DNA of 64,000 bases from a virus (IMGVR_UViG_3300003323_000950:1-64000); one strand, 5' to 3'; shown: positions 31,801 through 40,915, counted from the stretch's first letter. Notes: generated by a model not told the origin, from the letters alone. A program made the numbers and translations.

Positions 31801-32442
31801 ACTTTGCGCCGTCGATACCGGTTTATTGGCATCCGATGTATTGTCAACATTTCCGAGACCAACATCAGATTTTGTAAGCGCCAGGTCTGTTTTTACCTGG
31901 GCAGGCGTGCGATTGGACCATGCGCCGGATTTACGCTGCATGAAGTCATCATTAGCTGGAGTGAGCGCAGAAATAGCTGTAAGATCAGTATCCAATGGCT
32001 GTTTGCCATTCAAAGCCGAGGATAAGTCTGTTTGGTCTGTAATTGTTCCGCCAATCGATCCCCAGCTTGCGCTTCCGCCAGTTGCCCCGGCTACCCATCC
32101 ATCCTGCGCATCCCAGATATATTGTTGAGCATCGGAAGAACCGCCTGCATCAACTATTGCATAATCCCCTATGCTACCTGTTGGAACACCAGCCTGTAAA
32201 TTCGCAAGACTTGTAAAGTATCCTCTAAAATGTGTAGGCGCCAGATACGACGGATCGATTTGCCCTGACGAATTCAATGGCGCGACACCGTTAACAGCAC
32301 CTTTCTGATTATTATTAATCTTGCTGTCGATCAAGTTTTCGAGCATCGTACCGACGCGCGTCGCGGTGTTTGCTTCCGGTAGCGTTTCGGTCTTTATTAT
32401 TTCCTTTTCTGAACTTAATTGCGCATCTGATCTCTGTGCCAT
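28807..32442 (-). CDS. Long tail-fibre protein with repeated modules, 1211 aa
   Basis: The start is at MAQRSDAQLSSEKEIIKTE; a longer frame overlaps the gpI-like gene. The protein contains three close copies of a ~95-residue module (RDVTANFSVTSADDQ, TCTVNTIPANGF, TGSGVTIxGxTS, YFKT), coded near 31.1-31.4, 30.2-30.5 and 29.8-30.1 kb, plus a diverged fourth. Each is preceded by an ELATQAETxAGTDDL segment. A second repeated unit (DDRGNxxAxxxxxPxTGGSGxAGAxLKGDIWT) occurs twice. Such repeats are typical of trimeric phage fibres. The N-terminus probably joins the baseplate. Confidence 0.8.
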   Translation of the reverse strand: MAQRSDAQLSSEKEIIKTETLPEANTATRVGTMLENLIDSKINNNQKGAVNGVAPLNSSGQIDPSYLAPTHFRGYFTSLANLQAGVPTGSIGDYAIVDAGGSSDAQQYIWDAQDGWVAGATGGSASWGSIGGTITDQTDLSSALNGKQPLDTDLTAISALTPANDDFMQRKSGAWSNRTPAQVKTDLALTKSDVGLGNVDNTSDANKPVSTAQSTAINNAIATEVTNRNTAIQNAVTGLYDDRGNYNASTNLFPATGGSGSAGAVLKGDIWTITVAGTLGGTAVSPGDTVRALADTPGQTAGNWAINAASSGSTTPDASETVKGKVELATQAETDAGTDDLTVVTPLKLKTKIAKRRDVTANFSVTSADDQVTIVLESATGVTCTVNTIPANGFTSIINLGAGGISFVAGSGMTLQGVSSMNGGIGSAFLYFKTGAICVIQASGTSAPGSATWGSITGTLASQTDLNSALSARELIANKATNFSTVNDTLYPTVQAVKTYADALVVGIWDDRGNFSAAGGAYPSTGGSGTAGAILKGDIWTISVAGTLPTGQVVEVGDIVRALIDTPGNTQANWSIIQNNIGFVPENAANKGQASGYPALDSSSKLLPANIPQATETAVGGAELATQAETNTGTDDLRIVTPLKVKSKISARRDVTANFSVTSADDQVNVIVESASTVTCTVNTIPANGFVTIVNVGAGGINFTGSGVTIQGVTSLAGGVGSALLYFKTSTIVVIIGGNVTGSSSSQATETVAGIAELATQAEANAGTDDLRIITPLKLKTKVAVRRDVSATSFSITSADDQYTIVVDSASTVACTVNTIPANGFVSILNLGTGGINFTGSGVTIVGSTSLIAGPSTALIYFKTSSIAIIQVGGSNNYESISNRVTDFTSPNNTTYPTSQAVFNGLAAVAVSASQADKGMVEIATSTEALAGTQTGSSSAALAIRPDVLRLKLRANRTVTTGDTLIQNDSECVLYLNAPSGSPVLQIPTLVIDSYITVVNIGAASWTFANNGASITGLTSIQPGETVVVRYTSTTTVVITGSLAYQTLLNKPTTMEGFGITNSYTHLNTDLSTVNNSGSTETDLYSYTIGSGTIGILADSLELISAGTFAATVNAKTLRVKWGGTTIFDSGALSINTINTWRLSVLICCLGTNSQKCIVVLQTSSSVLVSTISYNTSSISTASSQILKVTGQGTATGDLIKEIGRIYKGGH

Positions 32443-32443
32443 G

Positions 32444-33085
32444 TTAATTGAATGTTGTGTCGAATGTTGAATCGAATATTCCTTCAGGGCTGCCAGGTGT
32501 AAGTGGATTACCATTATAGGTGATCTGCACTACCTCAGCATTAATTGGATTGTTAAAATCTACAATTTTATATATAGCTGATATAACGTCATCGTTTATC
32601 GAAATCGAACCGGAAAGAACAAGATTGTATTTTATGCATCCACATCCATTGTTACTGTCCAGCGTTCTGTTTGGATCATCCAGCGGACCTGAATCAAGCG
32701 TTCCAGTACCCGAAAGCAAGTCGATGATAACTGAGGTGATCCCTATCATGTTGAACAATACAATGTAGCCTCTCAGTGTTCCTTTAATATCGTAAAGGCG
32801 CTGGGCAAACCTGAGTATCTTCCTTCTGAGGTTGTCATTATTCAGCGGGACCACTATTCCACCGAGATTGTATTCAGCCAGCGGAATAATATTCGATTTC
32901 ATGGTTGCCGGAACAATTATATTATTCAGCAGATTATCAATCAAGTCGCTCACATCGTCGTCGTATTCCCATCCCAAAGATTCCTGATAGCGCTCCTTTA
33001 CGCCTTTACCATTGACATCCTTGTAGGTGTCTTGGCGTTTGGCGTATACGCCGAAGAACTTGAATATTCTATAACGCAGCTGCAT
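32444..33085 (-). CDS. Baseplate wedge protein gpI-like (tail protein I)
   Basis: A 213-residue protein at the P2 gpI position, after gpJ and before the fibre. The conserved region is LLNNIIVPATMKSNIIPLAEYNLG followed by RFAQRLYDIKGTLRGYIVLF, as in gpI family proteins that join the fibre to the baseplate. The C-terminal half is Gly/Asp-rich (PLDDPNRTLDSNNGCG). Coupled to gpJ by overlapping start and stop. Confidence 0.7.
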   Translation of the reverse strand: MQLRYRIFKFFGVYAKRQDTYKDVNGKGVKERYQESLGWEYDDDVSDLIDNLLNNIIVPATMKSNIIPLAEYNLGGIVVPLNNDNLRRKILRFAQRLYDIKGTLRGYIVLFNMIGITSVIIDLLSGTGTLDSGPLDDPNRTLDSNNGCGCIKYNLVLSGSISINDDVISAIYKIVDFNNPINAEVVQITYNGNPLTPGSPEGIFDSTFDTTFN

Positions 33086-34749
33086 TACACACCCCCTGTT
33101 ACGTTTACAGTTATATCGGAAATATTTATTGATGGTATCGACTGCTCCACCAACTGCAGCACGTTTTTGTTGTATGGATACGTGTAAAACTCGTAGTTGT
33201 CACCTGATACGTGGTTGCCGTTGATCTGAAACTCGATCTCAGGATAGCTGTGTAATGTGTTAACCGTAAACTGCCCGAGGAATACACCGCTTTTATACAA
33301 CTCATAGTTCGAAACCGTCAAAAATCGGATCAGCCATTTGATTGTAAATGCGCTTCCTGGTAACTGCGTTCTTGTCCAGTTTAGGACATTCGTCGGTGTC
33401 ACGAGGTTCTTGGCGTACGGACGTATCGAAATTATTGTAATGTCCGAATAACTCACGCCCGATACGGCTTCGATAACCTCGTACAGATTACCAACGACTA
33501 TTATTCCACCTATAGCCTGATTCTCCGGCTCAAATAAATCAACCAGTGCATCTTTTACATCCGATGCGACCACCGAGTTTGAAAAACCTGGATAGGCGAC
33601 AACATTTATGGTTAAAATGATGTCTATAACGCCTGCGCGCTCAGCTTTCACCTTCAGTGAAAGAATCTTGCGTTCATCTATGAATACCTGGACTGCGGAA
33701 ATAAGTGTAGGTGTGGCGACACCGCCTCCTTCCGGTACAATATACACGTGTACTATATCGTCAGTATCGCAGTTGAAGGATACGCCCGCGCGCTCCACAC
33801 CGGCGACAAGCTCTGCCAGATCAATGAAATCAGGCTTTGTCACGCCTCTGTACTTTGTTCTTATGGACAGCGGAATACGCTTTTGAAGCTTAGTGAGATC
33901 CTCGAAGGAGGCCGCACCGTTGGCGGAAGCGTCGTTGGTAACAGACAAAACCTCTGCCCCAGGTACAACAATCGTCGAGTTTATGGTGTTTATAAGGCCT
34001 GCACCGACCTGGCCATCTACGCCCAGCGTTACTTTATAATCAACGGTAATAGCCTGTCCGCTGGGAGGAATCTTTCCATTTACGTTATCGCTAAAGTAAA
34101 TGTACATTTTGGTATCCTCGTCTATGGCCTGCACAAAGTGCTCGCTGGCAGGAAGGCTGAACACAAATGTATCCTGCGCCTGCCACGCTATGGCGTTCAC
34201 ATATGCGATAACACTCATGTCGGCTACGTTCTCTTCCAAAGCGAAGACTTGATTTGGATTACCGTTGCTGGTGCCGAGTAGTACCCCGGTAACTTGATCC
34301 CATTGTTTTGACTCCACTTGTACTGACGTGGCTCCGGTTAATATTGTTCCCGAAGTAGTGGTCATATAGACGATGCCATCGTTTGTCTGCACGCGGGTAC
34401 CGATCGGTATTACAATGTTTCCAGTGGCGGGTATACTTGATGTAAACCGAAGTGTCGCGGTAGCAGGCGTTGCTCCTTTTACCCGGTAGTCATAAGACTT
34501 TGCTATTTTAACCGCAGAGGCAAATTCCTGAGCGGTCGATAAGAATCTTTCCCTGGCTGTGGCATCGATGTAATACCCGAGCATCTCAATCAGCGCTGCC
34601 CATATCGATATGCCTTTTACCCATGGGTTGGTTTCGGTATGATCCGTTATCTCTGGAACCAAGCTCTGGAACTTGGTCAAAACGTTCGCTTTTATCTGCT
34701 CGTAGGATCTGTCAAAATATCCTACCCATCCGGGATTCCTTAGTACCAT
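33085..34749 (-). CDS. Baseplate J-like protein (gpJ)
   Basis: A 554-residue protein. It has the typical gpJ features: a helical N-terminus (SIWAALIEMLGYYIDATARERFL), then the beta domain with GATPATATLRFTSS and IPIGTRVQTNDGIVYMTT, and a C-terminal region with VPEGGGVATPTLISAVQVFIDERK. gpJ forms the baseplate wedges that change shape during sheath contraction. It lies between the gp25-like and gpI-like genes, the classic order. Confidence 0.9.
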   Translation of the reverse strand: MVLRNPGWVGYFDRSYEQIKANVLTKFQSLVPEITDHTETNPWVKGISIWAALIEMLGYYIDATARERFLSTAQEFASAVKIAKSYDYRVKGATPATATLRFTSSIPATGNIVIPIGTRVQTNDGIVYMTTTSGTILTGATSVQVESKQWDQVTGVLLGTSNGNPNQVFALEENVADMSVIAYVNAIAWQAQDTFVFSLPASEHFVQAIDEDTKMYIYFSDNVNGKIPPSGQAITVDYKVTLGVDGQVGAGLINTINSTIVVPGAEVLSVTNDASANGAASFEDLTKLQKRIPLSIRTKYRGVTKPDFIDLAELVAGVERAGVSFNCDTDDIVHVYIVPEGGGVATPTLISAVQVFIDERKILSLKVKAERAGVIDIILTINVVAYPGFSNSVVASDVKDALVDLFEPENQAIGGIIVVGNLYEVIEAVSGVSYSDITIISIRPYAKNLVTPTNVLNWTRTQLPGSAFTIKWLIRFLTVSNYELYKSGVFLGQFTVNTLHSYPEIEFQINGNHVSGDNYEFYTYPYNKNVLQLVEQSIPSINISDITVNVTGGV

Positions 34750-34750
34750 T

Positions 34751-35146
34751 TCAGTCTTTTAATTGTCTATAATACGGGAATATAAAACTGTCGATTTCAC
34801 TGGATTGTTTAATCCTATAGATTACCGTGCAATTGATGACTGACGGAGTATTGCCGAAATTATATTTTATATCAACGATCGCAATTCTTCTCTCCCACTT
34901 CTCGATGGCGTCTACAATGTAATAATCCAACATGCTGATAAGCACCAAGGTGTTGGGCTCGAATAATGCTTCCCGCAGGCGGCTCCCGTAATGCTCGCGC
35001 ATCAATTCTGAGCCAATCGGTTCATTGAAAAGGATTTCGAGAGATTGTTTTATCAGCGCTGAGTCATCAATCAGCGCAGGGCGGCCAAGGTTTGTAATTT
35101 GCGGCGGGAAGGCCTCTCCAACGCCTAAATATGGTCTATTAGCCAT
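34751..35146 (-). CDS. Baseplate wedge protein, gpW/gp25-like
   Basis: The 131-residue protein matches the T4 gp25/P2 gpW family: ALIKQSLEILFNEPIGSELMREHYGSRLREALFEP followed by YYIVDAIEKWERRIAI. The conserved EPR-like turn is here as NEPIG. gp25 starts sheath polymerisation at the baseplate. Neighbours on both sides are baseplate genes, and it is 1-2 bp from gpJ. Confidence 0.88.
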   Translation of the reverse strand: MANRPYLGVGEAFPPQITNLGRPALIDDSALIKQSLEILFNEPIGSELMREHYGSRLREALFEPNTLVLISMLDYYIVDAIEKWERRIAIVDIKYNFGNTPSVINCTVIYRIKQSSEIDSFIFPYYRQLKD

Positions 35147-35165
35147 AGACCCAAATATACTGTAA

Positions 35166-35417
35166 TTAACTGATGCTTCCGTTCAAGAGTATAGGACTGG
35201 GATTTGATTGCGTGGTGGATGATCCGGTTACTACAATTGCAGCTGATGGAATCGTTATGGTTATCGTTTTGATGTATACATCCACAGCGTTCGCTATAGC
35301 CAGGCAATATTGATCGCGAATTTGGTTACTGTCGGCTTCTGGATTTTTTGCGGCGTCATAAGCCGAATCTAAAGCCTGCCGTATTGAATTGAAGAGGGTA
35401 GTTTTATCTGCTGGCAT
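35166..35417 (-). CDS. Hypothetical baseplate-region protein, 83 aa
   Basis: N-terminal helical part (SIRQALDSAYDAAKNPEADSNQ) and a beta-rich, Ser/Thr-rich end. It sits between the gp25-like and spike genes, so it is probably a small virion component. A similar small protein of this shape often accompanies phage spikes in Bacteroidota phages; function unknown. Confidence 0.6.
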   Translation of the reverse strand: MPADKTTLFNSIRQALDSAYDAAKNPEADSNQIRDQYCLAIANAVDVYIKTITITIPSAAIVVTGSSTTQSNPSPILLNGSIS

Positions 35418-35419
35418 AT

Positions 35420-36040
35420 TTAACTCGTCTTTAAGAAATCAGTTATCGTATCGCGCATGGCGTTGTAGTCAGCTAAATTATTGAACGGTGCCGGGCCGCC
35501 AGTGGTGGGAACAGTGGTTGCCGCAAAAAGAGCGAAAAGATCATCGAGGAATTTACCAAGGTTAGCGCCGCTCTTCCCAAGGAATATTCCGTCCTGCGAG
35601 ATTTTCATTTCAAAACCTCCTGCATGTTTTATGTTGATGAAGTTTTCAGAATCAGCGTCATTGAGCTCAATACGATGACCGGCTTTAGTCTGCAAAATCC
35701 TGGTAGAAGGATTGGCGCCAAGCGGCGCGCTGCCCCTGGTCCACCAGCCATACCCCCAATACGGGAATCTCGGGTCGCCGCCCTGGCAAGTAACGTAAAT
35801 GGGGTCGCCTATCTCAGGAATCCAGAATATACCGTGCCCGGCGCCGGCCACAGAAGAAGACGGGAACGCCCAATAATCCGGCAAGTCTTCACCATAAAGC
35901 GGCACGCACTTTATCTTAAGCCTGCCCATAGTCTCCGGATCCTGGTTATCAACAACCTCGCCCGGATAGAAGCTATAGAATCTCTTGAATCCCTCTATGC
36001 CTTCATCGCGCATCGTGGTTTTAAACTGCCCGTAATCCAT
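35420..36040 (-). CDS. Baseplate spike/gpV-like protein with OB-fold
   Basis: A 206-residue protein. The OB-fold signature is DPETMGRLKIKCVPLYG followed by PEIGDPIYVTCQGGDPRFPYWGYGWW. This family (T4 gp5 N-domain, P2 gpV, VgrG core) forms the membrane-piercing hub. The C-terminal part has short beta repeats (GHRIELNDADSENFINIKHAGG). It sits next to the hub gene, as expected. Confidence 0.85.
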   Translation of the reverse strand: MDYGQFKTTMRDEGIEGFKRFYSFYPGEVVDNQDPETMGRLKIKCVPLYGEDLPDYWAFPSSSVAGAGHGIFWIPEIGDPIYVTCQGGDPRFPYWGYGWWTRGSAPLGANPSTRILQTKAGHRIELNDADSENFINIKHAGGFEMKISQDGIFLGKSGANLGKFLDDLFALFAATTVPTTGGPAPFNNLADYNAMRDTITDFLKTS

Positions 36041-37353
36041 TATCGTTTGTTCGTTATGAGGTCCCTGCTGAAATCTGATGTATATACCCGCTTCCCGTTC
36101 TCGTCGAAATAGATAGGTGACAATGATGTTTTAACCGGAGTATTGTCTTTTTGATTCGGTGCGGTAGTGTTGTTAACGTTGGTTTGTTTTTTGCTTCCCT
36201 TCTCGATCTGTTTTTTACCAGCGTTTTTCTGCAGCGACAGATGTACCATATACCCGCCACCATAGTCGACAACGTGTTTTGCTCGGACAACGTACCAGTT
36301 ACCAGAATCTTTCTTCGACACATTAGCCATAGATATGATCGTATCGGATTCATAATCTGGATCACCCTCGACAACCAATGTTGCCCGGTAATCCTTCATT
36401 GATTTTTTCTTCTTATTGAAGTTACCAAAATTCACCGCCTCACCTTGATCTTGATTAGGCATGTATGTGTGCTTACCGGCAGACTCCGGCTGTTGCTTGG
36501 CAGCCTGTATATCGCTAGGCCTGGCGTTAGTTATCAGATTATAACTTCTCTGCTGGTTTTGCTCAGATGATACTTGCTCTGCATTTTGGTTGAAGTGGTA
36601 TGCATATTCCCCGAGCTTTACATCATCCTTCGCGCTGGCATCATTGATAACCGTTTGAACAGGCTTATTTGTGAACGGGTCTACAGTGGTTATAACTGTG
36701 TTTCGAGCCTCGGCCTTCTTGAGAACTTCCTGGCTGAATGGATTGAAAGAAATCACGACGCCATCGCCATCGTTATAAGTAATCGTTTTCTTGCTCTTGC
36801 TGTCGAGCGCGATGCGATTAAATACGAGTTTCTCCTGCTGAATAAAAAATCTCCAACTGCCGTTTTTTTCTATCGCTGATAGATGCTTCAAAAATTCATA
36901 GTCATTCTTTCCGCCTTGCGGCATGAAATCATATACTTTTTCAGTGCGGTCAACCTTTGGCGTTAATCCGTTGGCATTTGCAATGGCTACTGCGATATCA
37001 CTGGCTCGAACGTTCTTCCATACCTTTTGCGACTCCTTTTTCTTCAGTACGATACCCATGTCGGTAGCATTGATGGTTAAATCAATTGTATCGCCATACC
37101 TCAGTATGATGTCCGATATGCGAAGCGATATTGTTTTGCTTTGCTTTCCCCCGATATATCCGAATTGTACAGTAATGATATTGCCTTCCTTCAAATCAGC
37201 GCTATCGATCAATTCTGTTGTGATCGTCTTCATATTTATAACAAGAAGTGAATCCTGGTCTGTGGCGTCTTCGAAAGATATCTTGCTGACTTGGTCAGAT
37301 ATATCTCTACCACTTTTCTGGAGCACTATTTTATAGAAAGGCGATCTAGCCAT
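36040..37353 (-). CDS. Baseplate hub protein, gpD/gp27-like
   Basis: A 437-residue protein. The beginning (FYKIVLQKSGRDISDQVSKISFEDATDQDS) has the pattern of the phage late-control/gp27 hub domain, followed by a KVWKNVRASDIAVAIANANGL segment and a C-terminal linker rich in Asn and Lys. Hubs join the tube to the spike. It precedes the spike gene, the usual contractile-tail order. Confidence 0.82.
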   Translation of the reverse strand: MARSPFYKIVLQKSGRDISDQVSKISFEDATDQDSLLVINMKTITTELIDSADLKEGNIITVQFGYIGGKQSKTISLRISDIILRYGDTIDLTINATDMGIVLKKKESQKVWKNVRASDIAVAIANANGLTPKVDRTEKVYDFMPQGGKNDYEFLKHLSAIEKNGSWRFFIQQEKLVFNRIALDSKSKKTITYNDGDGVVISFNPFSQEVLKKAEARNTVITTVDPFTNKPVQTVINDASAKDDVKLGEYAYHFNQNAEQVSSEQNQQRSYNLITNARPSDIQAAKQQPESAGKHTYMPNQDQGEAVNFGNFNKKKKSMKDYRATLVVEGDPDYESDTIISMANVSKKDSGNWYVVRAKHVVDYGGGYMVHLSLQKNAGKKQIEKGSKKQTNVNNTTAPNQKDNTPVKTSLSPIYFDENGKRVYTSDFSRDLITNKR

Positions 37354-37357
37354 AAAA

Positions 37358-37699
37358 TCAAAGAGCTATTTTAAACTTCATCACGTCCGGTATCAGGATG
37401 TCTTTCCCAATGAGATAATCTATATCAAGTGGATTTTTAATATTGTTCGCTACCGCAATAAGCCACCAGTACCGCGACGGAAGATCAACTTTGTCTTTGT
37501 ATTCGTTATATGCAATCAACGTTATGCTTTCTCCGATCTTAACGGTGTGATACCAGTCACCCTCTTGCGCGGTATAGCTCGTGAACGTACGGATAAGTTT
37601 TCCTGTACCGTCGGCGAACACGATCATAGATCCGCTGGCATACATGTTGTTTATCGACAGCTCGATAGGGTCAACGGTTTGTATATTATCTATAGCCAT
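37358..37699 (-). CDS. LysM-like baseplate protein (gpX/gp53-like)
   Basis: The 113-residue protein has a LysM-type region: DWYHTVKIGESITLIAYNEY, then RYWWLIAVANNI and GKDILIPD. Such LysM domains occur in P2 gpX and related hub-tube adaptors. The neighbours (hub before, adaptor-type protein after) support a tube-to-hub role. Confidence 0.72.
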   Translation of the reverse strand: MAIDNIQTVDPIELSINNMYASGSMIVFADGTGKLIRTFTSYTAQEGDWYHTVKIGESITLIAYNEYKDKVDLPSRYWWLIAVANNIKNPLDIDYLIGKDILIPDVMKFKIAL

Positions 37700-37700
37700 G

Positions 37701-38243
37701 TTACGCGATGTTACCAGGTGTCACAAAATCGTTGATGTTTCTAACCGGCGTGCTGTAGTTCTCTATTCTGACTTCCATCAGCCTCGGGTTTTCAACCGGG
37801 TCAAGCTCGAGCTCGACGTTTACCGTGGTGTTCATCGGGTTCATTTGGAAATTGGATGAAAAGTCTGTCATTATCCCCGTGACGTTTTTCACAATCCATA
37901 TTTTATGCCGGAATAGCGGCGTAGTGCCCCACACAATTTTCACATTCCTAACCGGTCCTACATACCCGTCGGTCATAATCAAGCTCAACAACCAAGAAAG
38001 CTTTTGCTGACAATGCTCTTTGTTGTCTTCAAATAAGCCTGAGAAATTTAATTGGAAGCTCAGTTTATCCTCTCCACCGGTAAGATGATGGCGGCTGTTG
38101 TTTCTTCCTACAATAGGCACATTTACCCAGTTCCCTGTACGGCTCCAGTTCAGTTCCGGCGGCACAAACTGAAAGTCCATCCTGTCGTAAGGAGGGGACA
38201 ATTCGTGCATAAATATCTGTCCGCTAGTTGTGGATATTCCCAT
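37701..38243 (-). CDS. Tail tube-to-hub adaptor, CIS tube-protein-like
   Basis: A 180-residue protein in the slot between tape measure and hub. It resembles the N-terminal tube-adaptor domains of contractile injection systems (Afp7/PVC7-type): FVPPELNWSRTGNWVNVPIVG, GGEDKLSFQLNFSGLF and MTDGYVGPVRNVKIVWG. It likely connects the tube to the hub. Exact family assignment is tentative. Confidence 0.6.
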   Translation of the reverse strand: MGISTTSGQIFMHELSPPYDRMDFQFVPPELNWSRTGNWVNVPIVGRNNSRHHLTGGEDKLSFQLNFSGLFEDNKEHCQQKLSWLLSLIMTDGYVGPVRNVKIVWGTTPLFRHKIWIVKNVTGIMTDFSSNFQMNPMNTTVNVELELDPVENPRLMEVRIENYSTPVRNINDFVTPGNIA

Positions 38244-38643
38244 ATACCAAAATTTGAAGCGTAAGGAACATAATAAACAAAATTACTTTAAGCGATAGCC
38301 TCAGGTATCGCATTTTATACCCGGCCAGTATACTATCAAAGAATCCGCCTTCCCGAGTGTACCACCAATCCCTGTTTGTAAATCGGTTATGGAATGGATC
38401 AAACAATAACCAGTATTCAAATCCAAGCGTAAGAAAAGACAAAACACACAAAACTGATACTCCGATAAAGTCGTTTACACTGTGGTATTGAATTATCGAA
38501 ACAACAGCCCAGGCAATGCCCCTCACGATGGCCGATTGTTCATGATTAATTTTCTCTCCTTTCTTCTGTTTGCGAGCATCAAAGTATGCCTCTACCAATG
38601 ATGCGATCGCGTTCAAAACGATGATTATAATTATGTACCCCAT
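38224..38643 (-). CDS. Integral membrane protein in the tail cluster, 139 aa
   Basis: About four hydrophobic segments: MGYIIIIIVLNAIASLVEAYF, AIAWAVVSIIQY, VSVLCVLSFLTLGFEYWLLF and LKVILFIMFLTLQIL. It overlaps the adaptor gene by 20 bp and lies next to the tape measure gene. A membrane protein in this position is unusual. It may act in genome entry, or be an accessory gene read through the tail operon. Confidence 0.6.
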   Translation of the reverse strand: MGYIIIIIVLNAIASLVEAYFDARKQKKGEKINHEQSAIVRGIAWAVVSIIQYHSVNDFIGVSVLCVLSFLTLGFEYWLLFDPFHNRFTNRDWWYTREGGFFDSILAGYKMRYLRLSLKVILFIMFLTLQILVYGNIHN

Positions 38644-38644
38644 A

Positions 38645-40915
38645 CTATTGTCTGGCGTCGGCCATTTGTTGTCTTTTAACTACCTGTGAATGTAATAAAT
38701 CACCATCGAGAAGAACGTTCAGATATATCGGACGATCATCGGTAGTAGTCTTTTGTTGCTCTTGTCCGGCACCCCAATATTCGCCTCGCATTCCCATCAG
38801 CAAAGCCGTCTCGCTACGGTTCTCGTCCATAGCCTTGCCGAATGTATTTGCTACTGAGAACGGAGTAGCGTTCCTAAACATTTCGCCAGTACGCTGATAG
38901 GTATTTTTTATGTTTGCACCTGGAACATAACTCCAGTCTCCGGTTCCAGCAGCTACTGACAAACCAGCTGCCCAGGCATTTAAATCTACCATCCTTGTCA
39001 CTTCTTTAAAGTTTGTGATGATGAATGACATCGTATCAGCGATAGTCGACAATAAAAAAGCAAGTACACGAAAAGGTGTTGTAAGAACATATATAGCGCC
39101 AGCTGCTGTTGTTGCGAGTCCCCTGACAGTACCGAGATTACCAATCGTATCCGAAAAAGGAATATTTAAGTCAGATAGAACCTGCGCCAAATTATCGAAT
39201 GATTCACCTACAACCGAGAACATTTCGCGTGCCACGGTATAGATTGAATATAGTCCATGAACAAACTCCACGATGAATTCTTTAAACCTGACTATCCATG
39301 TGGATAACTTCATCACGAAGTCTAAAATTCCGATACGCTGCAGCGCCGTATACATGTTTTGAGACAACGTAAACGTTTCGCCATTCCATGATGTGAATAT
39401 TTCGAATGCAGCCATGGCAACGCCACCAATCTTCTGCATAAGACCTATGAATCCTGTTAACGGACTTGTTTTACCGCTGAGAACGTCATTGAATTCGTCA
39501 ATCGATTCTTTGATAAATATTATTGATCCAGCCACAGCAGCAACCGCTGCGATAACCGGTAGCAATTCTATTGCTAATGCAGCGCCAGCAGTAACCATCG
39601 CCCACATTTGAGGAATTAAGATAGATGTTACGAATCCAAGAACTACAAGGCTGGACGCCACAAGCGCCACACCTGCTGATATACCTACCAACCATTGGCC
39701 GAACTTCGTGGAGACAATACTCTGAATACCTTGAACCATATCTCTGAAGGTCTGTGCCACTCCGCGGAGCGGACCTTCCTGTATGTCGCCAACCTTAATA
39801 AGCAACGTTTGCCAAGCGGAAGACAGGAGTTTTAGATCCATTTTCAGGTTATCCATGATACCGGCCGATACCGCCGCCGAAACGCCTTTTGCTTCATTGT
39901 TCTTTTTGGTAAAATAATCGAGTGCATCGGCGCCTTTATAAACGACCTTGGTTCCATTCTCCATTGTTTCGAACTCCAGGTTCATCAACTGTGTCATCTC
40001 CTGGATGGCCTCGTTTCCAAATATGGTTGATATGGCCATATCCCGCTGCTGCGGCGTAAGTCCGGTTATTGATCGTTGGAATCTTCTAACCATCTCAGAA
40101 AGACCTACAAACTTGCCCTGTGCATCATAGGAGCTGAAATTCAACTGTGACATCAGATCTGCAGCTTGCTTGGTAGGGTGTGACAGGTTGACCAGCGACG
40201 TGCCGAATGCCCTGGTACCGACAGAACCTCTCATACCGGAGTTCGCCATCATTTCGATGTAGCCAGCCGCCTCTTCAAGACTTATGTTAAATGCCTTCGC
40301 CGTAGGACCTAGGTACTTCATGGCGTTCCCGAAGTTCTCGACGGACATATTCGACATGTTTGCGGCATTCACGATTACGTCGCCTATGCGCTCCATGTCG
40401 GATACCTTCAGTCCGAATTGGAACATGGTATCAGACGCTATGCCCGCTGCGTAATCCAAGCTTACTACGCCGGCTGTAGCCAGGTTTGTAAGGGCGGGTA
40501 ACATTTCCAATTGCTGGTTGACGGCAAATCCAGCCTGCGCAAGCGTAACTTCCGCCTGCGCGATTTCCGTGGCATTGTAGATCGTGGTGTTCCCAAGATC
40601 GAACGCTGCCTCCTTCAGCTTTACTATTTCCTCTGCGGTAGCCTGGCCTATAGCTCCAGCTCGAGCTATCTGGAAATTGAATTCGGTTGATGCGCCCAAA
40701 GCAGCGATAAATGGCCCAAGCAACGCCGTTACCGTTGCCAGCGTTGCTATAAATCCAGATTGTATCTTCTGGGCTGCACCCTGTATGTTGGTCGCTGCTC
40801 TGTCTACAGCACCGGAAAGACCATTTATTGAATCTTGAGCCTGCCTTGCTGGAGCGGAAGCGCCATCCTGAAATACGAAGGAGATACCCATCCCTAGTGA
40901 TCCTGATCCAAACAT
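38645..40915 (-). CDS. Tail tape measure protein (TP901 family)
   Basis: 756 residues; the ATG of MFGSGSLGMGISFVFQDG at 40913-40915 is preferred over an upstream TTG. Residues ~80-370 are the TP901 core (ATAEEIVKLKEAAFDLGNTTIYNATE, GMRGSVGTRAFGTSL). The C-terminal half carries several hydrophobic stretches (IVGISAGVALVASSLVVLGFV, AAVAAVAGSII) that fit a channel-forming role. The tape measure sets tail length and leads DNA into the cell. It follows the chaperone gene with its frameshift. Confidence 0.9.
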   Translation of the reverse strand: MFGSGSLGMGISFVFQDGASAPARQAQDSINGLSGAVDRAATNIQGAAQKIQSGFIATLATVTALLGPFIAALGASTEFNFQIARAGAIGQATAEEIVKLKEAAFDLGNTTIYNATEIAQAEVTLAQAGFAVNQQLEMLPALTNLATAGVVSLDYAAGIASDTMFQFGLKVSDMERIGDVIVNAANMSNMSVENFGNAMKYLGPTAKAFNISLEEAAGYIEMMANSGMRGSVGTRAFGTSLVNLSHPTKQAADLMSQLNFSSYDAQGKFVGLSEMVRRFQRSITGLTPQQRDMAISTIFGNEAIQEMTQLMNLEFETMENGTKVVYKGADALDYFTKKNNEAKGVSAAVSAGIMDNLKMDLKLLSSAWQTLLIKVGDIQEGPLRGVAQTFRDMVQGIQSIVSTKFGQWLVGISAGVALVASSLVVLGFVTSILIPQMWAMVTAGAALAIELLPVIAAVAAVAGSIIFIKESIDEFNDVLSGKTSPLTGFIGLMQKIGGVAMAAFEIFTSWNGETFTLSQNMYTALQRIGILDFVMKLSTWIVRFKEFIVEFVHGLYSIYTVAREMFSVVGESFDNLAQVLSDLNIPFSDTIGNLGTVRGLATTAAGAIYVLTTPFRVLAFLLSTIADTMSFIITNFKEVTRMVDLNAWAAGLSVAAGTGDWSYVPGANIKNTYQRTGEMFRNATPFSVANTFGKAMDENRSETALLMGMRGEYWGAGQEQQKTTTDDRPIYLNVLLDGDLLHSQVVKRQQMADARQ

